A stretch of DNA of 45,655 nt from an uncultured Lachnospira sp. (GCA_934343805.1 CAKRIN010000021.1:1-45655), one strand, 5' to 3'. Shown: positions 34,782 to 43,724, counted from the stretch's first letter. Numbers and translations are program-made. Notes: a model not told the origin generated them from the letters alone.

Positions 34782-35927
34782 TTAATTAGTAAATACTATC
34801 AGATCCTCTCCATTTTCTATGCAGCTGTTATATTCAGCTTTGGTTGAAAACACTGGATGATGCATATCCGATATCCTGTATGCTTCAATATATTGAGAAG
34901 GCTTCTTTATGAATGGAATACGATGTCTCATTCGTGTGACAACAACTATATCATTCATCATAAATCTGAATCTCATATCCTGATGAAGCCTGTATTCTGT
35001 CTTCTGGTTATTAAGATTAATAAAAAATGTATTCTTATCTTCCTTCTTAACAATATAAGGTGTGTCATTAATTATATATGTGAAACTAAGATCCATCGCC
35101 CTCTCAACATTATTGTTAAGCCTTATCTGTTTTATCTTGGTTGCAATATCATATATAACAATCTCTTCGGATTTATTTTTTAGATTATACTTAGAATAGA
35201 TCACTTTATTGCCAACTGATTTGATATAAGGAAATGTAGTATCATCATCTGAAGCATCAAGCTCTTCCATTGTAAGCATCTGTCCATTAAATAATATTTC
35301 TGAAACAAACTGTTTTGCATTAAGAAGAACAATCTTCTCCCCAAGATGGTTATTCCCCGGTATAAGCTTATCTGGTCCAAATTTAATAATGCAGTTATTT
35401 CCCCCTGCGGAAATCATCTTATAAATTCCCATCTGTTTTACAACAGCATCGCTCATATCATTATCAGCCTCTGAACTGATATCATGAAGAAATATGTCAA
35501 TCAGCCTTCCAGCCTGATCAAGCTTTTCCACAAAGAAGAAATTAGAGTCAACCGCAAATATATAATATCTGACATTATTCATTATATCAGCATTATCTAT
35601 TTCCATGCTGTAAACCTGCTGGCTGTCATTGTCATTAAACATAAATCTGTATACAGTAAGTAAAGACTTATTCTCAGTTACTGACTCCAATGAAGTAAAG
35701 TATATATAATTCTTTTCCATACATACATACTTTATCTTGCAGAAGTTATATTTCTTTATCTGTGGTGATATTTCAACCTTCTCATTAGTAGATACATTGA
35801 GGACAAAATATTTCTTTCCCTGTAATCCCTGATACTGATAATTATCATCTGCTATCTGCATCAGCAGTTTATCGCTTATTGGATAAAATATTCCATTTTC
35901 TGTATTCTTTATCAGCTTAATATCCAT
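34782..35927 (-). CDS. Unrecognised 381-residue protein within the proline operon
   Basis: I do not recognise this family. The protein has no signal peptide or transmembrane segment and looks entirely beta-rich: short strands such as NYIYFTSLES, LLTVYRFMF, RYYIFAVDSNFFFVEK, GNKVIYSKYN, EIVIYDIATK and TPYIVKKEDKNTFFINL recur with polar turns, reminiscent of the repeating blades of a beta-propeller. It is acidic in places (ELDASDDDTT). A strong GGAGG precedes the ATG. It lies 37 bp after proB and 21 bp before the DUF896 start, in the same direction, so it should be made together with the proline enzymes. Propeller fold is inference only. Confidence 0.7.
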   Translation of the reverse strand: MDIKLIKNTENGIFYPISDKLLMQIADDNYQYQGLQGKKYFVLNVSTNEKVEISPQIKKYNFCKIKYVCMEKNYIYFTSLESVTENKSLLTVYRFMFNDNDSQQVYSMEIDNADIMNNVRYYIFAVDSNFFFVEKLDQAGRLIDIFLHDISSEADNDMSDAVVKQMGIYKMISAGGNNCIIKFGPDKLIPGNNHLGEKIVLLNAKQFVSEILFNGQMLTMEELDASDDDTTFPYIKSVGNKVIYSKYNLKNKSEEIVIYDIATKIKQIRLNNNVERAMDLSFTYIINDTPYIVKKEDKNTFFINLNNQKTEYRLHQDMRFRFMMNDIVVVTRMRHRIPFIKKPSQYIEAYRISDMHHPVFSTKAEYNSCIENGEDLIVFTN

Positions 35928-35964
35928 GGATAACCTCCAAATCCTGGTATTATCGACTTAACAG

Positions 35965-36816
35965 TTAGTCAATAAGTGACATCAGATCAAAATCAGATGT
36001 TCTGTGATTAAGAAATAATGTTCCAACATTCTCGCCTGCCATTACTCTTATAATATTATCAACATCATTGCCATTAGTTATAATCATATCAGCACCTGAT
36101 AATGTTGCTATCTTTCCTGCAACAAGCTTAGTAGTCATGCCGCCTGTTCCCATATTGCTGCCTGACGAATCCTTTCCCATTCCCATAAGCTTATCATCGA
36201 TTTCATAAACAGTTTCCACGAACTTAGCATTAGGATTGCTATTAGGATCATCCGTATATAATCCATCTATATCTGATAACAGAATAAGGAGATCTGCACC
36301 AATGATAGATGCAACTATCGCTGACAGCCTGTCATTATCTCCAAATGCCTGCAGCTGTTCAATCTCATATGTTGACACAGTATCATTCTCGTTAACAATA
36401 GGAACAGCCCCCAGCTTTAATATCTCATTAAATGTATTCTGCGCATTAGTTCTGTTTACATCATTAACAATAGTATTCTTGGTAAGAAGTACCTGCGAAG
36501 CAACAGCACCATATTCAGCAAATATCTTCTGATATACCATCATAAGCTTTGCCTGTCCTATCGATGCACATGCCTGTTTAACCGGAAGCTCTGTAGGTCT
36601 GTCATTAAGTCCAATCACAGCTCTTCCTACAGCTATAGCTCCAGATGAAACAAGAACTACATCTTTACCAGAATTCTTAATATCAATAAGTATTCTGACA
36701 AGTTTCTCTATCTTAAGCAGATCAAGTCTGCCTGTCTGTTCGTGCATAAGAGAAGAAGAACCAATCTTTATGACAATTCTTTTTTTATCTTTAATAAATT
36801 CTCTATAATTCCCCAT
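35965..36816 (-). CDS. proB: Glutamate 5-kinase (no PUA domain)
   Basis: ProB phosphorylates glutamate, the first and feedback-controlled step of proline synthesis. The 283-residue product is one amino-acid-kinase domain: IKIGSSSLMHEQTGRLD, VLVSSGAIAVGRAVIG, NENDTVSTYEIEQLQAFGDNDRLSA and GTGGMTTKLVAGKIA. The C-terminal PUA domain of the 367-residue E. coli enzyme is missing, as in many Clostridial forms. It leads the run proB, unknown protein, DUF896, cyclo-ligase, proA, behind a possible promoter. Confidence 0.96.
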   Translation of the reverse strand: MGNYREFIKDKKRIVIKIGSSSLMHEQTGRLDLLKIEKLVRILIDIKNSGKDVVLVSSGAIAVGRAVIGLNDRPTELPVKQACASIGQAKLMMVYQKIFAEYGAVASQVLLTKNTIVNDVNRTNAQNTFNEILKLGAVPIVNENDTVSTYEIEQLQAFGDNDRLSAIVASIIGADLLILLSDIDGLYTDDPNSNPNAKFVETVYEIDDKLMGMGKDSSGSNMGTGGMTTKLVAGKIATLSGADMIITNGNDVDNIIRVMAGENVGTLFLNHRTSDFDLMSLID

Positions 36817-36851
36817 ATTTTATATCTCCTGTAAAATTCAAATACTGGCTT

Positions 36852-36880
36852 ATTCTACTATATTTTCATAAAAAAGTCCA
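36852..36880 (-). promoter_or_regulatory. Possible promoter of the proB operon
   Basis: On the minus strand TGGACT (36880-36875, 4/6) and TAGAAT (36857-36852, 5/6) are separated by 17 bases, in the 66-bp gap between the upstream oxidoreductase gene and proB. AGGAGAT precedes the proB ATG. Confidence 0.5.
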
Positions 36881-36882
36881 TA

Positions 36883-38535
36883 TTAAGCCACAGGCACAGT
36901 TCCTGACGCAGCCATCTGCTCTGCAACTTTAACACCATCGACTGCAGCTGACGTTATTCCTCCTGCATATCCGGCTCCTTCGCCGCATGGATACAGTCCG
37001 TTTACAGAAGTACTTACAAGTTGTTCATTCCTTATTATTCTCACAGGACTTGAAGTCCGGCTTTCAACTCCCGAAAGTACCGCATCTTCACGGTCAAAAC
37101 CATGAATATATCTTGAAAAGCCATGCACACCTTCAACAATTGAATCAGCCACATAAGAAGGCAGGACATTTCTCAAATTAGCAAATGTGTACTCTCCCTT
37201 TATACATGGATTAACATCTCCAAGACCAGTCGTTGTTATATTTTTCTCAAAATCTCCAAATAACTGCACAGGCACCCTGCCTTTCCCCGCAGCATATGCA
37301 TCCGATTCCAATTGTCTCTGGAATTTTATTCCATCAAGAACACCATGTCCGAAATCATCAGGACCAACTGTTACAATTATCGCTGAATTGGCATTAGAAG
37401 AATCTCTTCCCGAATAGCTCATTCCATTAACACATGTCCTGCCTGCCTCAGATGAAGCATTTACAACATATCCCCCGGGACACATGCAGAAAGAATACAC
37501 TCCGCGTTCCTTATCTGTATCCTTTGTTTTATAAGTAACCTTATAATCAGCAGCCGGAAGCTCATACGCTGCATCAGCATACGCATTATAATCAATCATT
37601 TTCTGTGGGTGTTCTATTCTTAGTCCAACCGCAAAAGGCTTAGGTTCCATATCTATATTTTCATTATAAAGATACTCAAATGTATCCCTTGAACTATGTC
37701 CGATTGCAAGACATACCTTACTGCATTTTCTTGTAAATTCCTTCTTTCCGTCAGATATAACAACTGCCTGCACATTCCCATTTTTAATTTCTATTTTCTC
37801 CAAACAGCATCCAAAATTAACCTCTCCTCCAAGTTCAATAATATGCTGTCTTATATTCTTAATAACATTTGCAAGCACATCCGTTCCAATGTGTGGTTTG
37901 TTAGCGTATATAATTTCCTTTGATGCCCCGAACTTAACGAAGCTTTGCAGAACGTATCTTATTCTTCCAAATGTATCCGAAATCTGTGTATTAAGCTTTC
38001 CATCAGAAAATGTTCCAGCTCCACCTTCGCCAAACTGCACATTACATTCTGTGTCAAGTTCTCCATTTTCCCAGAACTCTGCAACTTTTCTTGTTCTCGT
38101 ATCCACATCCTGTCCACGTTCATATACAACAGGCTTAAGTCCCGCCTTAGCAAGCTCTAATGCACAGAATATTCCAGCCGGGCCAAAACCTATAACTACA
38201 GGTCTGTCATTCTCTTTACCGCAATCATCAGCTTTAACATCTGGGAACTTATACACAGTACGCTTTGACATCACTGCATTTTTGCATCCGGATTTCTTCA
38301 CAACATTATCTAATTGTTCATCCTTTCCCATATATGTAATCTTATACACTTCCACACTAAAAATATACATAACCTGTGGCTTATGTCTGCAATCCAGAGA
38401 AAGTTTTGCAATTTCATATTCAATTTCACATTTTTTTGCAAGTTTTAATTCTTTTCTTATAATACTTTCAAGATACGATACATCTTTATCTGGTGAAAGT
38501 TTAATATTATTGATTTTAATACATTTCTTTTCCAT
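36883..38535 (-). CDS. FAD-dependent dehydrogenase-like protein (COG2509 type)
   Basis: A large flavoprotein of about 550 residues. An N-terminal domain of roughly 90 residues (IKINNIKLSPD ...) precedes the FAD-binding Rossmann motif VIGFGPAGIFCALELAKAGLKPVVYERG. Further family marks are FGEGGAGTFSDGKLNTQI, LAIGHSSRDTFEYL, FCMCPGGYVVNASSE and the end GLYPCGEGAGYAGGITSAAVDG. Physiological substrate is unknown. The start is uncertain: ATG 38535 is preceded by GGATGAG and fits the family N-terminus; ATG 38577 would overlap the upstream stop by 8 bases. Co-transcription with the next flavoprotein gene is evident. Confidence 0.88.
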   Translation of the reverse strand: MEKKCIKINNIKLSPDKDVSYLESIIRKELKLAKKCEIEYEIAKLSLDCRHKPQVMYIFSVEVYKITYMGKDEQLDNVVKKSGCKNAVMSKRTVYKFPDVKADDCGKENDRPVVIGFGPAGIFCALELAKAGLKPVVYERGQDVDTRTRKVAEFWENGELDTECNVQFGEGGAGTFSDGKLNTQISDTFGRIRYVLQSFVKFGASKEIIYANKPHIGTDVLANVIKNIRQHIIELGGEVNFGCCLEKIEIKNGNVQAVVISDGKKEFTRKCSKVCLAIGHSSRDTFEYLYNENIDMEPKPFAVGLRIEHPQKMIDYNAYADAAYELPAADYKVTYKTKDTDKERGVYSFCMCPGGYVVNASSEAGRTCVNGMSYSGRDSSNANSAIIVTVGPDDFGHGVLDGIKFQRQLESDAYAAGKGRVPVQLFGDFEKNITTTGLGDVNPCIKGEYTFANLRNVLPSYVADSIVEGVHGFSRYIHGFDREDAVLSGVESRTSSPVRIIRNEQLVSTSVNGLYPCGEGAGYAGGITSAAVDGVKVAEQMAASGTVPVA

Positions 38536-38569
38536 ATTCTCATCCATTTCTGCTAACACTTTTATACAA

Positions 38570-39808
38570 TTATCCATTACAGCACTCATACGCAGCAGCC
38601 GCTGCAACCGCTCCGCTACTCCATGCCCATTGAAGATTATAGCCTCCACATCTGCCATCTATATCAACTATCTCACCAGCAAAGAAAATCCCCTGATTAT
38701 TAACTGATTCAAGATTTTCATTCAGTTCTGACACGTCAACTCCACCCTGACATACCTGTGCATAATCATTGCCCTTATATCCTGTTATATTATAACGGAG
38801 GGATTTCATTTGTCTGGCAAGCTTCTGACATATGTCGTCATTAACATCAGAGGCTGAAGAATTTCCTTCTATTCCAATATCTTTACATATCATCATTGCC
38901 AGTTTCTTATTAAATATCCCCGAAAGGCTTTCACTTACCGACTGATGTTTTCTTGTAGCAACAGCATCTTTTATCATTGATACCAGCTCATTTTCTTTAA
39001 TATCTGCTGCTACATCAACATATGCTTCCACCTTCATGCCACTGTCTAATGCTCTTACTGCAAAGCGGCTGACCTGAAAAACAGGAATCCCTGATATCCC
39101 ATAATCAGTAAACTGAATCTCACCTGTATCCTGAGAAACCTCTCTGCCTTCTGCCATAATCTTAACATTTCCAAGTGTCCTTACACCTGCAGCAAGCTTC
39201 ATATTCTTCTTATCTGACTCGAGTGCTGTAAGAGCCGGAAGTGGTTTAACAACCTTAATTCCAAGACTCTTAACCAGCTTATATCCACTTCCGTCAGAAC
39301 CTGAAGACGGAGAAGCTGCTGAACCACATGCCAATATAACCGTCTTAGTCTTGATCGTATTAGTTTTTGCGCCCTCAAGCTGTAACACATATTCACTTCC
39401 AGCTCTGTCAATCCTTTTAACAGATGTTTCAAAGTAAACAGGAACATCAAGTGCCTGTATCTTTCCTGTAAGTGCCAGTGCCACAGACGCAGCCATCTCT
39501 GATCTCGGATACAGATATCCATTACGTTCTTTCTTATATACACTTAACTCCTCAAAAAAATGTATTGTATCATCAACATTGAATCTGTTAATAATCCCCA
39601 TCGCATAATCTGCATTATTATTCTGGTACATTTCCTTATCCATAAATGTATTAGAAAAATTGCATTTGCCATTGCCTGTCTTTAAAATCTTAGTTCCAAG
39701 CTTTGCTGTGTGTTCAACAATCACAGTCTGCATATTCTTTTCTTTACACTGTATGGCAGCCATCATTCCGGCTGCACCTCCACCTATAACCACACAATCA
39801 AAACTCAT
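38570..39808 (-). CDS. HI0933-family flavoprotein (BaiN/RdsA-like NAD(P)/FAD oxidoreductase)
   Basis: A 412-residue flavoprotein with FAD motif CVVIGGGAAGMMAAIQC at the start, the HI0933 segments LGTKILKTGNGKCNFSN, YLYPRSEMAASVA, LACGSAASPSSGSDGSGY, and the closing GIFFAGEIVDIDGRCGGYNLQWAWSSG. A gut clostridial relative, BaiN, was proposed to act in bile-acid dehydroxylation, but most members have no known substrate and there is no bile-acid cluster here. Its start overlaps the AraC regulator by 4 bases (ATGA) and its end overlaps or abuts the next oxidoreductase gene. Confidence 0.9.
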   Translation of the reverse strand: MSFDCVVIGGGAAGMMAAIQCKEKNMQTVIVEHTAKLGTKILKTGNGKCNFSNTFMDKEMYQNNNADYAMGIINRFNVDDTIHFFEELSVYKKERNGYLYPRSEMAASVALALTGKIQALDVPVYFETSVKRIDRAGSEYVLQLEGAKTNTIKTKTVILACGSAASPSSGSDGSGYKLVKSLGIKVVKPLPALTALESDKKNMKLAAGVRTLGNVKIMAEGREVSQDTGEIQFTDYGISGIPVFQVSRFAVRALDSGMKVEAYVDVAADIKENELVSMIKDAVATRKHQSVSESLSGIFNKKLAMMICKDIGIEGNSSASDVNDDICQKLARQMKSLRYNITGYKGNDYAQVCQGGVDVSELNENLESVNNQGIFFAGEIVDIDGRCGGYNLQWAWSSGAVAAAAAYECCNG

Positions 39809-40659
39809 ATCGATAGTTCCTTTTCCTTTATATATTTCCTGAACTTAGCAGGTGTCATGTTGTACTTTTCCGTAAATATTCTATAGAAATATCCCTTGTT
39901 TCTATATCCGACTTTCTTTATTATATCATCAACATCCAGGGAATCTTCCTTTAAAAGGATGGCCGATTTTTTCAATCTGCAATCCTGCAGATATTCTGTA
40001 AAAGTCATGCCTGTATGTGTCTTTAAAAACCTATTGAAATAATCCTCCTGATATCCGAATTTTTCAACAAGCATTTCTATTGTAACATCTTTCATATTAT
40101 CTTCAATAAAATCCGTAATTTCCTGATGTAAAAGCCAGTTGATCTTCTTTCTTATAAACCGCGACTGAGCATATTCATACGATGTACCAAGTCTCCACAG
40201 AAGCCTTAATATAAGTCCCTGACACATATACACAGAAGCAGCATCAGATATTCCACATTCATTTATTATAGCAGTAATCATATCTTTAAGCTCATTATCG
40301 TAATCATCTTTATAGCAAAAATGTATATACCCACTGTTTTTCAGTATCTTAACCAGTTCGTTAATATAATCCGCAGCCTGTTCATCCGCCATCTTATTAC
40401 TTATAACTGCATCAATAATTGTGTCTGATATTTCCAGTTTTATTACAAATGTATTCTCATCCCCGGTCAGTTCCTGATGCACACATCCAGAACCAACAAA
40501 GCACACATCACCTTTTTTCATATGTACAGAAACACCATTAACATATTGTATAAGACTTCCATCAGACACATATAAAAGCTCTGCATAATCATGTCTGTGC
40601 CTGTCCGTTTTTGTTCCAGCCGTATATCTGTTCAGATGGAATAAAGATTCAATCCCCAT
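39805..40659 (-). CDS. AraC-family regulator with cupin sensor domain
   Basis: A transcription factor with an N-terminal cupin-like ligand domain (about residues 10-85; RHRHDYAELLYVSDGSLIQYVNG, KKGDVCFVGSGCVHQ) and a C-terminal double helix-turn-helix (last ~100 residues; MLVEKFGYQEDYFNRFLKTHTGMTFTEYLQDCRLKKS, VDDIIKKVGYRNKGYFYRIFTEKYNMTPAKFRK). Start is ambiguous: in-frame ATGs at 40719, 40692 and 40659 exist; 40659 has AAAGG 8 bases upstream and starts just before the cupin, whereas 40719 lacks a site. The gene is divergent from the ZIP transporter and translationally coupled to the flavoprotein gene. Ligand unknown. Confidence 0.87.
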   Translation of the reverse strand: MGIESLFHLNRYTAGTKTDRHRHDYAELLYVSDGSLIQYVNGVSVHMKKGDVCFVGSGCVHQELTGDENTFVIKLEISDTIIDAVISNKMADEQAADYINELVKILKNSGYIHFCYKDDYDNELKDMITAIINECGISDAASVYMCQGLILRLLWRLGTSYEYAQSRFIRKKINWLLHQEITDFIEDNMKDVTIEMLVEKFGYQEDYFNRFLKTHTGMTFTEYLQDCRLKKSAILLKEDSLDVDDIIKKVGYRNKGYFYRIFTEKYNMTPAKFRKYIKEKELSI

Positions 40660-40720
40660 ATTGCCAGCCTTTCTTGCCAATTCCAATACCATTTCTATCT
40701 CACAGAAACATTCTATCATA

Positions 40721-40773
40721 AAAAGTCGTCACAAGAAACTTTTATTTTAAAAAGTCGTCGTAGGTAACTTTTA
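40721..40773 (+). promoter_or_regulatory. Two 24-bp direct repeats between the AraC and ZIP genes
   Basis: AAAAGTCGTC-ACAAGA-AACTTTTA (40721-40744) is repeated as AAAAGTCGTC-GTAGGT-AACTTTTA (40750-40773): 20 of 24 positions agree, with a 29-bp period. Each copy also has AAAAGT/ACTTTT ends in inverted orientation. They lie in the divergent control region, and AraC-family proteins typically bind direct repeats, so these are the best candidates for the regulator's operators. Confidence 0.72.
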
Positions 40774-40804
40774 CTTAACAGACTGCTGCTCCATAATAAA
40801 ACAT

Positions 40805-40833
40805 TTGTAATATTAAGCCTGCAATGTTATAAT
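40805..40833 (+). promoter_or_regulatory. Promoter of the ZIP transporter gene
   Basis: TTGTAA (40805-40810, 4/6) and a perfect TATAAT (40828-40833) are spaced by 17 bases, 42 bp upstream of the ZIP start. The direct repeats lie just upstream of the -35, a place suited to an activator. Confidence 0.75.
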
Positions 40834-40839
40834 AATTGC

Positions 40840-40855
40840 GTTAGTTATAGCTAAC
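40840..40855. promoter_or_regulatory. 16-bp near-perfect palindrome at the ZIP transcription start
   Basis: GTTAGTTATAGCTAAC pairs at all but one of eight symmetric positions. It starts 7 bases after the -10 and ends before the AAAGGAGG ribosome binding site, exactly where a repressor would block initiation. The half-site resembles metal-regulator boxes but the spacing differs from DtxR/IdeR sites. Confidence 0.5.
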
Positions 40856-40875
40856 TCTTGTAGAAAGGAGGCTTT

Positions 40876-41655
40876 ATGTCTGAATTCATAATCTTAGCAA
40901 TCCCTTTCATCGGAACATCTCTTGGCTCTGCCATGGTGTTCTTCTTAAAAAAACGGATTGCTCCCAAGTTTGAAAAAATGCTTTTAGGATTCGCAGCCGG
41001 AGTTATGATTGCTGCATCAGTATGGTCCTTATTAATTCCATCTATAGATATGTCAAAAGGAGGAAGTGCCCCTGAATGGCTGGCTGCACTGGTTGGTTTT
41101 CTTGCCGGTATATTCTTTCTTCTTATTCTTGATACAGTCATCCCCCACATGCATATTGAAAGTAGAAATCAAGAGGGAATTAAGACCAAATCAATGCCAA
41201 AAACTACTATGATGCTTTTCGCTGTGACATTACATAATATTCCCGAGGGTATGTCTGTTGGCGTTGCATTTGCTGGCGCAATGATGAAGGAGTCAGGAAT
41301 AACTGCTACTGCTGCAATGGCTCTTGCAATTGGTATTGCAATTCAGAATTTTCCTGAAGGAGCTATAATATCAATGCCATTATGTAGTGAAGGAATGAGC
41401 AAAAAGAACGCATTTTTATATGGTGTATTATCCGGTATAGTTGAACCTGTCGGAGGATTCATAACCATTCTTATTGCCGGAATTATCACACCGGTTCTTC
41501 CTTATCTGCTTTCTTTCGCAGCAGGCGCAATGATGTACGTTGTAATAGAGGAGCTTATTCCTGAATCGCAGAATGGTGAACACAGCAATATAGGAACTAT
41601 AGGAGCTGCTGTAGGATTTGCACTTATGATGGTCCTTGACATAGCATTAGGGTAG
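40876..41655 (+). CDS. ZIP-family divalent metal transporter
   Basis: A 259-residue inner-membrane transporter of the ZIP family (ZupT-like), importing Zn2+ or related divalent cations. About eight helices are visible. The metal-path motifs are HNIPEGMSVGVAF in helix 4 and QNFPEGAIISMPL in helix 5, where Gln replaces the more common His; a His-bearing loop (HMHIESRNQ) lies between helices 3 and 4. ATG follows AAAGGAGG. It stands alone on the plus strand, divergent from the AraC regulator and ended by its own hairpin. Metal specificity cannot be read from sequence. Confidence 0.93.
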   Translation: MSEFIILAIPFIGTSLGSAMVFFLKKRIAPKFEKMLLGFAAGVMIAASVWSLLIPSIDMSKGGSAPEWLAALVGFLAGIFFLLILDTVIPHMHIESRNQEGIKTKSMPKTTMMLFAVTLHNIPEGMSVGVAFAGAMMKESGITATAAMALAIGIAIQNFPEGAIISMPLCSEGMSKKNAFLYGVLSGIVEPVGGFITILIAGIITPVLPYLLSFAAGAMMYVVIEELIPESQNGEHSNIGTIGAAVGFALMMVLDIALG

Positions 41656-41680
41656 TGACCAGACAGATCACTACCCTAAT
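41646..41680. terminator. Perfect hairpin after the ZIP gene
   Basis: A perfect 13-bp stem, ATTAGGGTAGTGA (41646-41658) with its complement (41668-41680), has a 9-base loop and contains the ZIP stop codon (41653-41655). No strong T run follows on either strand. It lies between the convergent ZIP and oleate hydratase genes and probably ends both transcripts. Confidence 0.72.
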
Positions 41681-41700
41681 ATATTAACAGATATTTATAA

Positions 41701-43674
41701 CTAGTATTTCATATAATCTTTAATTACATCATGGTCTTTTAATACCTTTTCAATAACAGTTCCCTTTATCTTCTTTAAGACAACTTTCTTGATACCATTA
41801 AGTGGTCCTAAATCAATCTCTAATGGTGATTTGCCATCCATAAGCTTTACAGATGAATCAAGCAGATCTCTTACATCATACACACTGCCCCAGACCTCTG
41901 GAACACCTCTGTCAACACCAAGCAGTCCATATACAGCTTCCATTGCAGTTCTTACCGAATACTCTGTTGTAAATATTGTATCTCTAGGAGTTTCCGCAAA
42001 CTGTCCAAGAAATGCAAAATTAACGCAACCATCAGGAATAACATCCGGTCTGTCGCCTTTTCTTCGTGGCATGAAAAATGCAGTAATAAACGGCATCATT
42101 GTTGGTGTAGTGTTACAATGGTTCTTGGCAAGTTCATCAATCTCTTCAGTAGGAACACCAAGATGATACAACCATTCTGCTGTAATCTCTTCACCAGTAC
42201 ACTCTTTCATAGGCTTCTTGATATAATCACCGTCAACATCAGTAAACAGGCTGTATACCCATACACACACCTCATCTTTCTTCTGTTCCTTAAACTGTCC
42301 CTGTCTGTTAATTGTCCAGCTTAAAAGCCAGCTTGAATCCTTGCAGCTGACAATTCCGCCCGTAACAACTCTTCCAGTTCTTGGATCTCTCTTGCATATC
42401 TTTTTAATGTAAGAAATAATCTTTTCATCACTTGTTGTAACAGTTGCAGACTCCCAGTTCGACTTTGATATATCACCGCAGAATTTCTCAGGGTGTCCGA
42501 ATGAACTGTCCTGCGCCGCAATATTCTTCCACAGGCTCCAGCAGCCACTTATTCTTACTTCTGCATTACCAACAGGTGCATGTGTATGATCGCCATATAT
42601 AGTGCCTTCTGTACAGCTTCCATTAGTAACAAAGACCAAATCATTCTCAGTCAGATCAATCGTCTTTGTCTTACCTTTTACAGTACATTCAATAGTCTTT
42701 GCAATTTTCTTTCCGTCCCTGAAATCAAATATTACATTATCAACTCTTGTGTTAAACCTGAAATCAACACCTGCATTTTCAAGGTATTTCTGCATTGGAA
42801 GAATAAGTGATTCATACTGGTTATACTTGGTAAACTTTAATGCTGAAAAATCTGGAAGTCCGCCTATGTGATGAATAAATCTCTGTATATAAAGCTTCAT
42901 CTCAAGTGCACTGTGCCAGTTTTCAAATGCAAACATCGTACGCCAGTACAGCCAGAAATCCGAATTAAATACTTCTTCATCAAAGAAATCTTCAATTGTC
43001 TTATCATACAGATCCTCATCTTTAGTGAAGAAAAGCTTCATTATCTCCATACAGCCCTTCTGGCTCAAATTAAATTTGCCATCTGTATGTGCATCTTCAC
43101 CTCTGTTTACAGTAGCCCTGCAAAGAGAATAATTAGGATCCTGCTTATTAAGCCAGTAATACTCATCAAGTACAGAAACTCCCGGAGTTTCAAGTGATGG
43201 AATACTTCTGAACAGGTCCCACAGGCACTCAAAATGATTTTCCATCTCACGTCCTCCACGCATTACATAGCCTCTTGTCGGATCATTAATACCATCACAT
43301 GCACCGCCTGCAATATCCATGGCCTCAAGAATATGAATATTCTCGCCTTTCATCTGTCCATCTCTTACAAGAAAGCATGCCGCAGCTAATGCACCAAGAC
43401 CACTTCCTACAATATAAGCTGATTTATCATCAACCCCTTCTGGTTTTTCTGGTCTTGCAAATGCTTCGTAGTTACCATTGGAATAGTATATCCCCTTACT
43501 ATTCTTTGTATATTTTCCTCTTTCAGTATTACGGAACTCTTCATGAGCTCTTCTTTGAATATCTTTAGTTACTTTCTTCTGCTCATCCCTTTTGTTCTTC
43601 TTTGATACAACTGCTGCACCTGCCCCAAGTGCAAGGATAGAAGCTGCTCCAAGTTTTAATGCTTTTTTGCTCAT
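41701..43674 (-). CDS. ohyA: Oleate hydratase with N-terminal hydrophobic extension
   Basis: Oleate hydratase (67-kDa myosin-cross-reactive antigen family) adds water to the cis-9 double bond of free unsaturated fatty acids, detoxifying them. From about residue 61 the protein matches the family: IYYSNGNYEAFARPEKPEG, FAD motif YIVGSGLGALAAACFLVRDG, VMRGGREMENHFECLWDLF with the catalytic Glu, and FAFENWHSALEMKLYIQRFIHHI. Ahead of this lies an extra ~60 residues with a hydrophobic segment (KLGAASILALGAGAAVV) and a basic stretch, looking like a membrane anchor or uncleaved signal. ATG 43674 is chosen from AAAGGTGG 8 bases upstream. Length 657. It lies downstream of a TetR gene and a DegV gene. 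Confidence 0.93.
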   Translation of the reverse strand: MSKKALKLGAASILALGAGAAVVSKKNKRDEQKKVTKDIQRRAHEEFRNTERGKYTKNSKGIYYSNGNYEAFARPEKPEGVDDKSAYIVGSGLGALAAACFLVRDGQMKGENIHILEAMDIAGGACDGINDPTRGYVMRGGREMENHFECLWDLFRSIPSLETPGVSVLDEYYWLNKQDPNYSLCRATVNRGEDAHTDGKFNLSQKGCMEIMKLFFTKDEDLYDKTIEDFFDEEVFNSDFWLYWRTMFAFENWHSALEMKLYIQRFIHHIGGLPDFSALKFTKYNQYESLILPMQKYLENAGVDFRFNTRVDNVIFDFRDGKKIAKTIECTVKGKTKTIDLTENDLVFVTNGSCTEGTIYGDHTHAPVGNAEVRISGCWSLWKNIAAQDSSFGHPEKFCGDISKSNWESATVTTSDEKIISYIKKICKRDPRTGRVVTGGIVSCKDSSWLLSWTINRQGQFKEQKKDEVCVWVYSLFTDVDGDYIKKPMKECTGEEITAEWLYHLGVPTEEIDELAKNHCNTTPTMMPFITAFFMPRRKGDRPDVIPDGCVNFAFLGQFAETPRDTIFTTEYSVRTAMEAVYGLLGVDRGVPEVWGSVYDVRDLLDSSVKLMDGKSPLEIDLGPLNGIKKVVLKKIKGTVIEKVLKDHDVIKDYMKY

Positions 43675-43724
43675 AATCTTTTCCACCTTTCCGTGCTTTC
43701 TTATTTATTTTTGCCGCTTTTTAT

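Noticed and set aside
38570..38658. Longer N-terminus for the COG2509-type oxidoreductase starting at 38658
   Set aside because: It would overlap the upstream flavoprotein gene by 89 bases and adds residues not matching the family; a start at 38535 or 38577 is more likely.
40840..40855. DtxR/IdeR-type iron box at the ZIP promoter
   Set aside because: Half-sites GTTAG and CTAAC are separated by six bases, not the spacing of the DtxR family; retained only as an unnamed palindrome.
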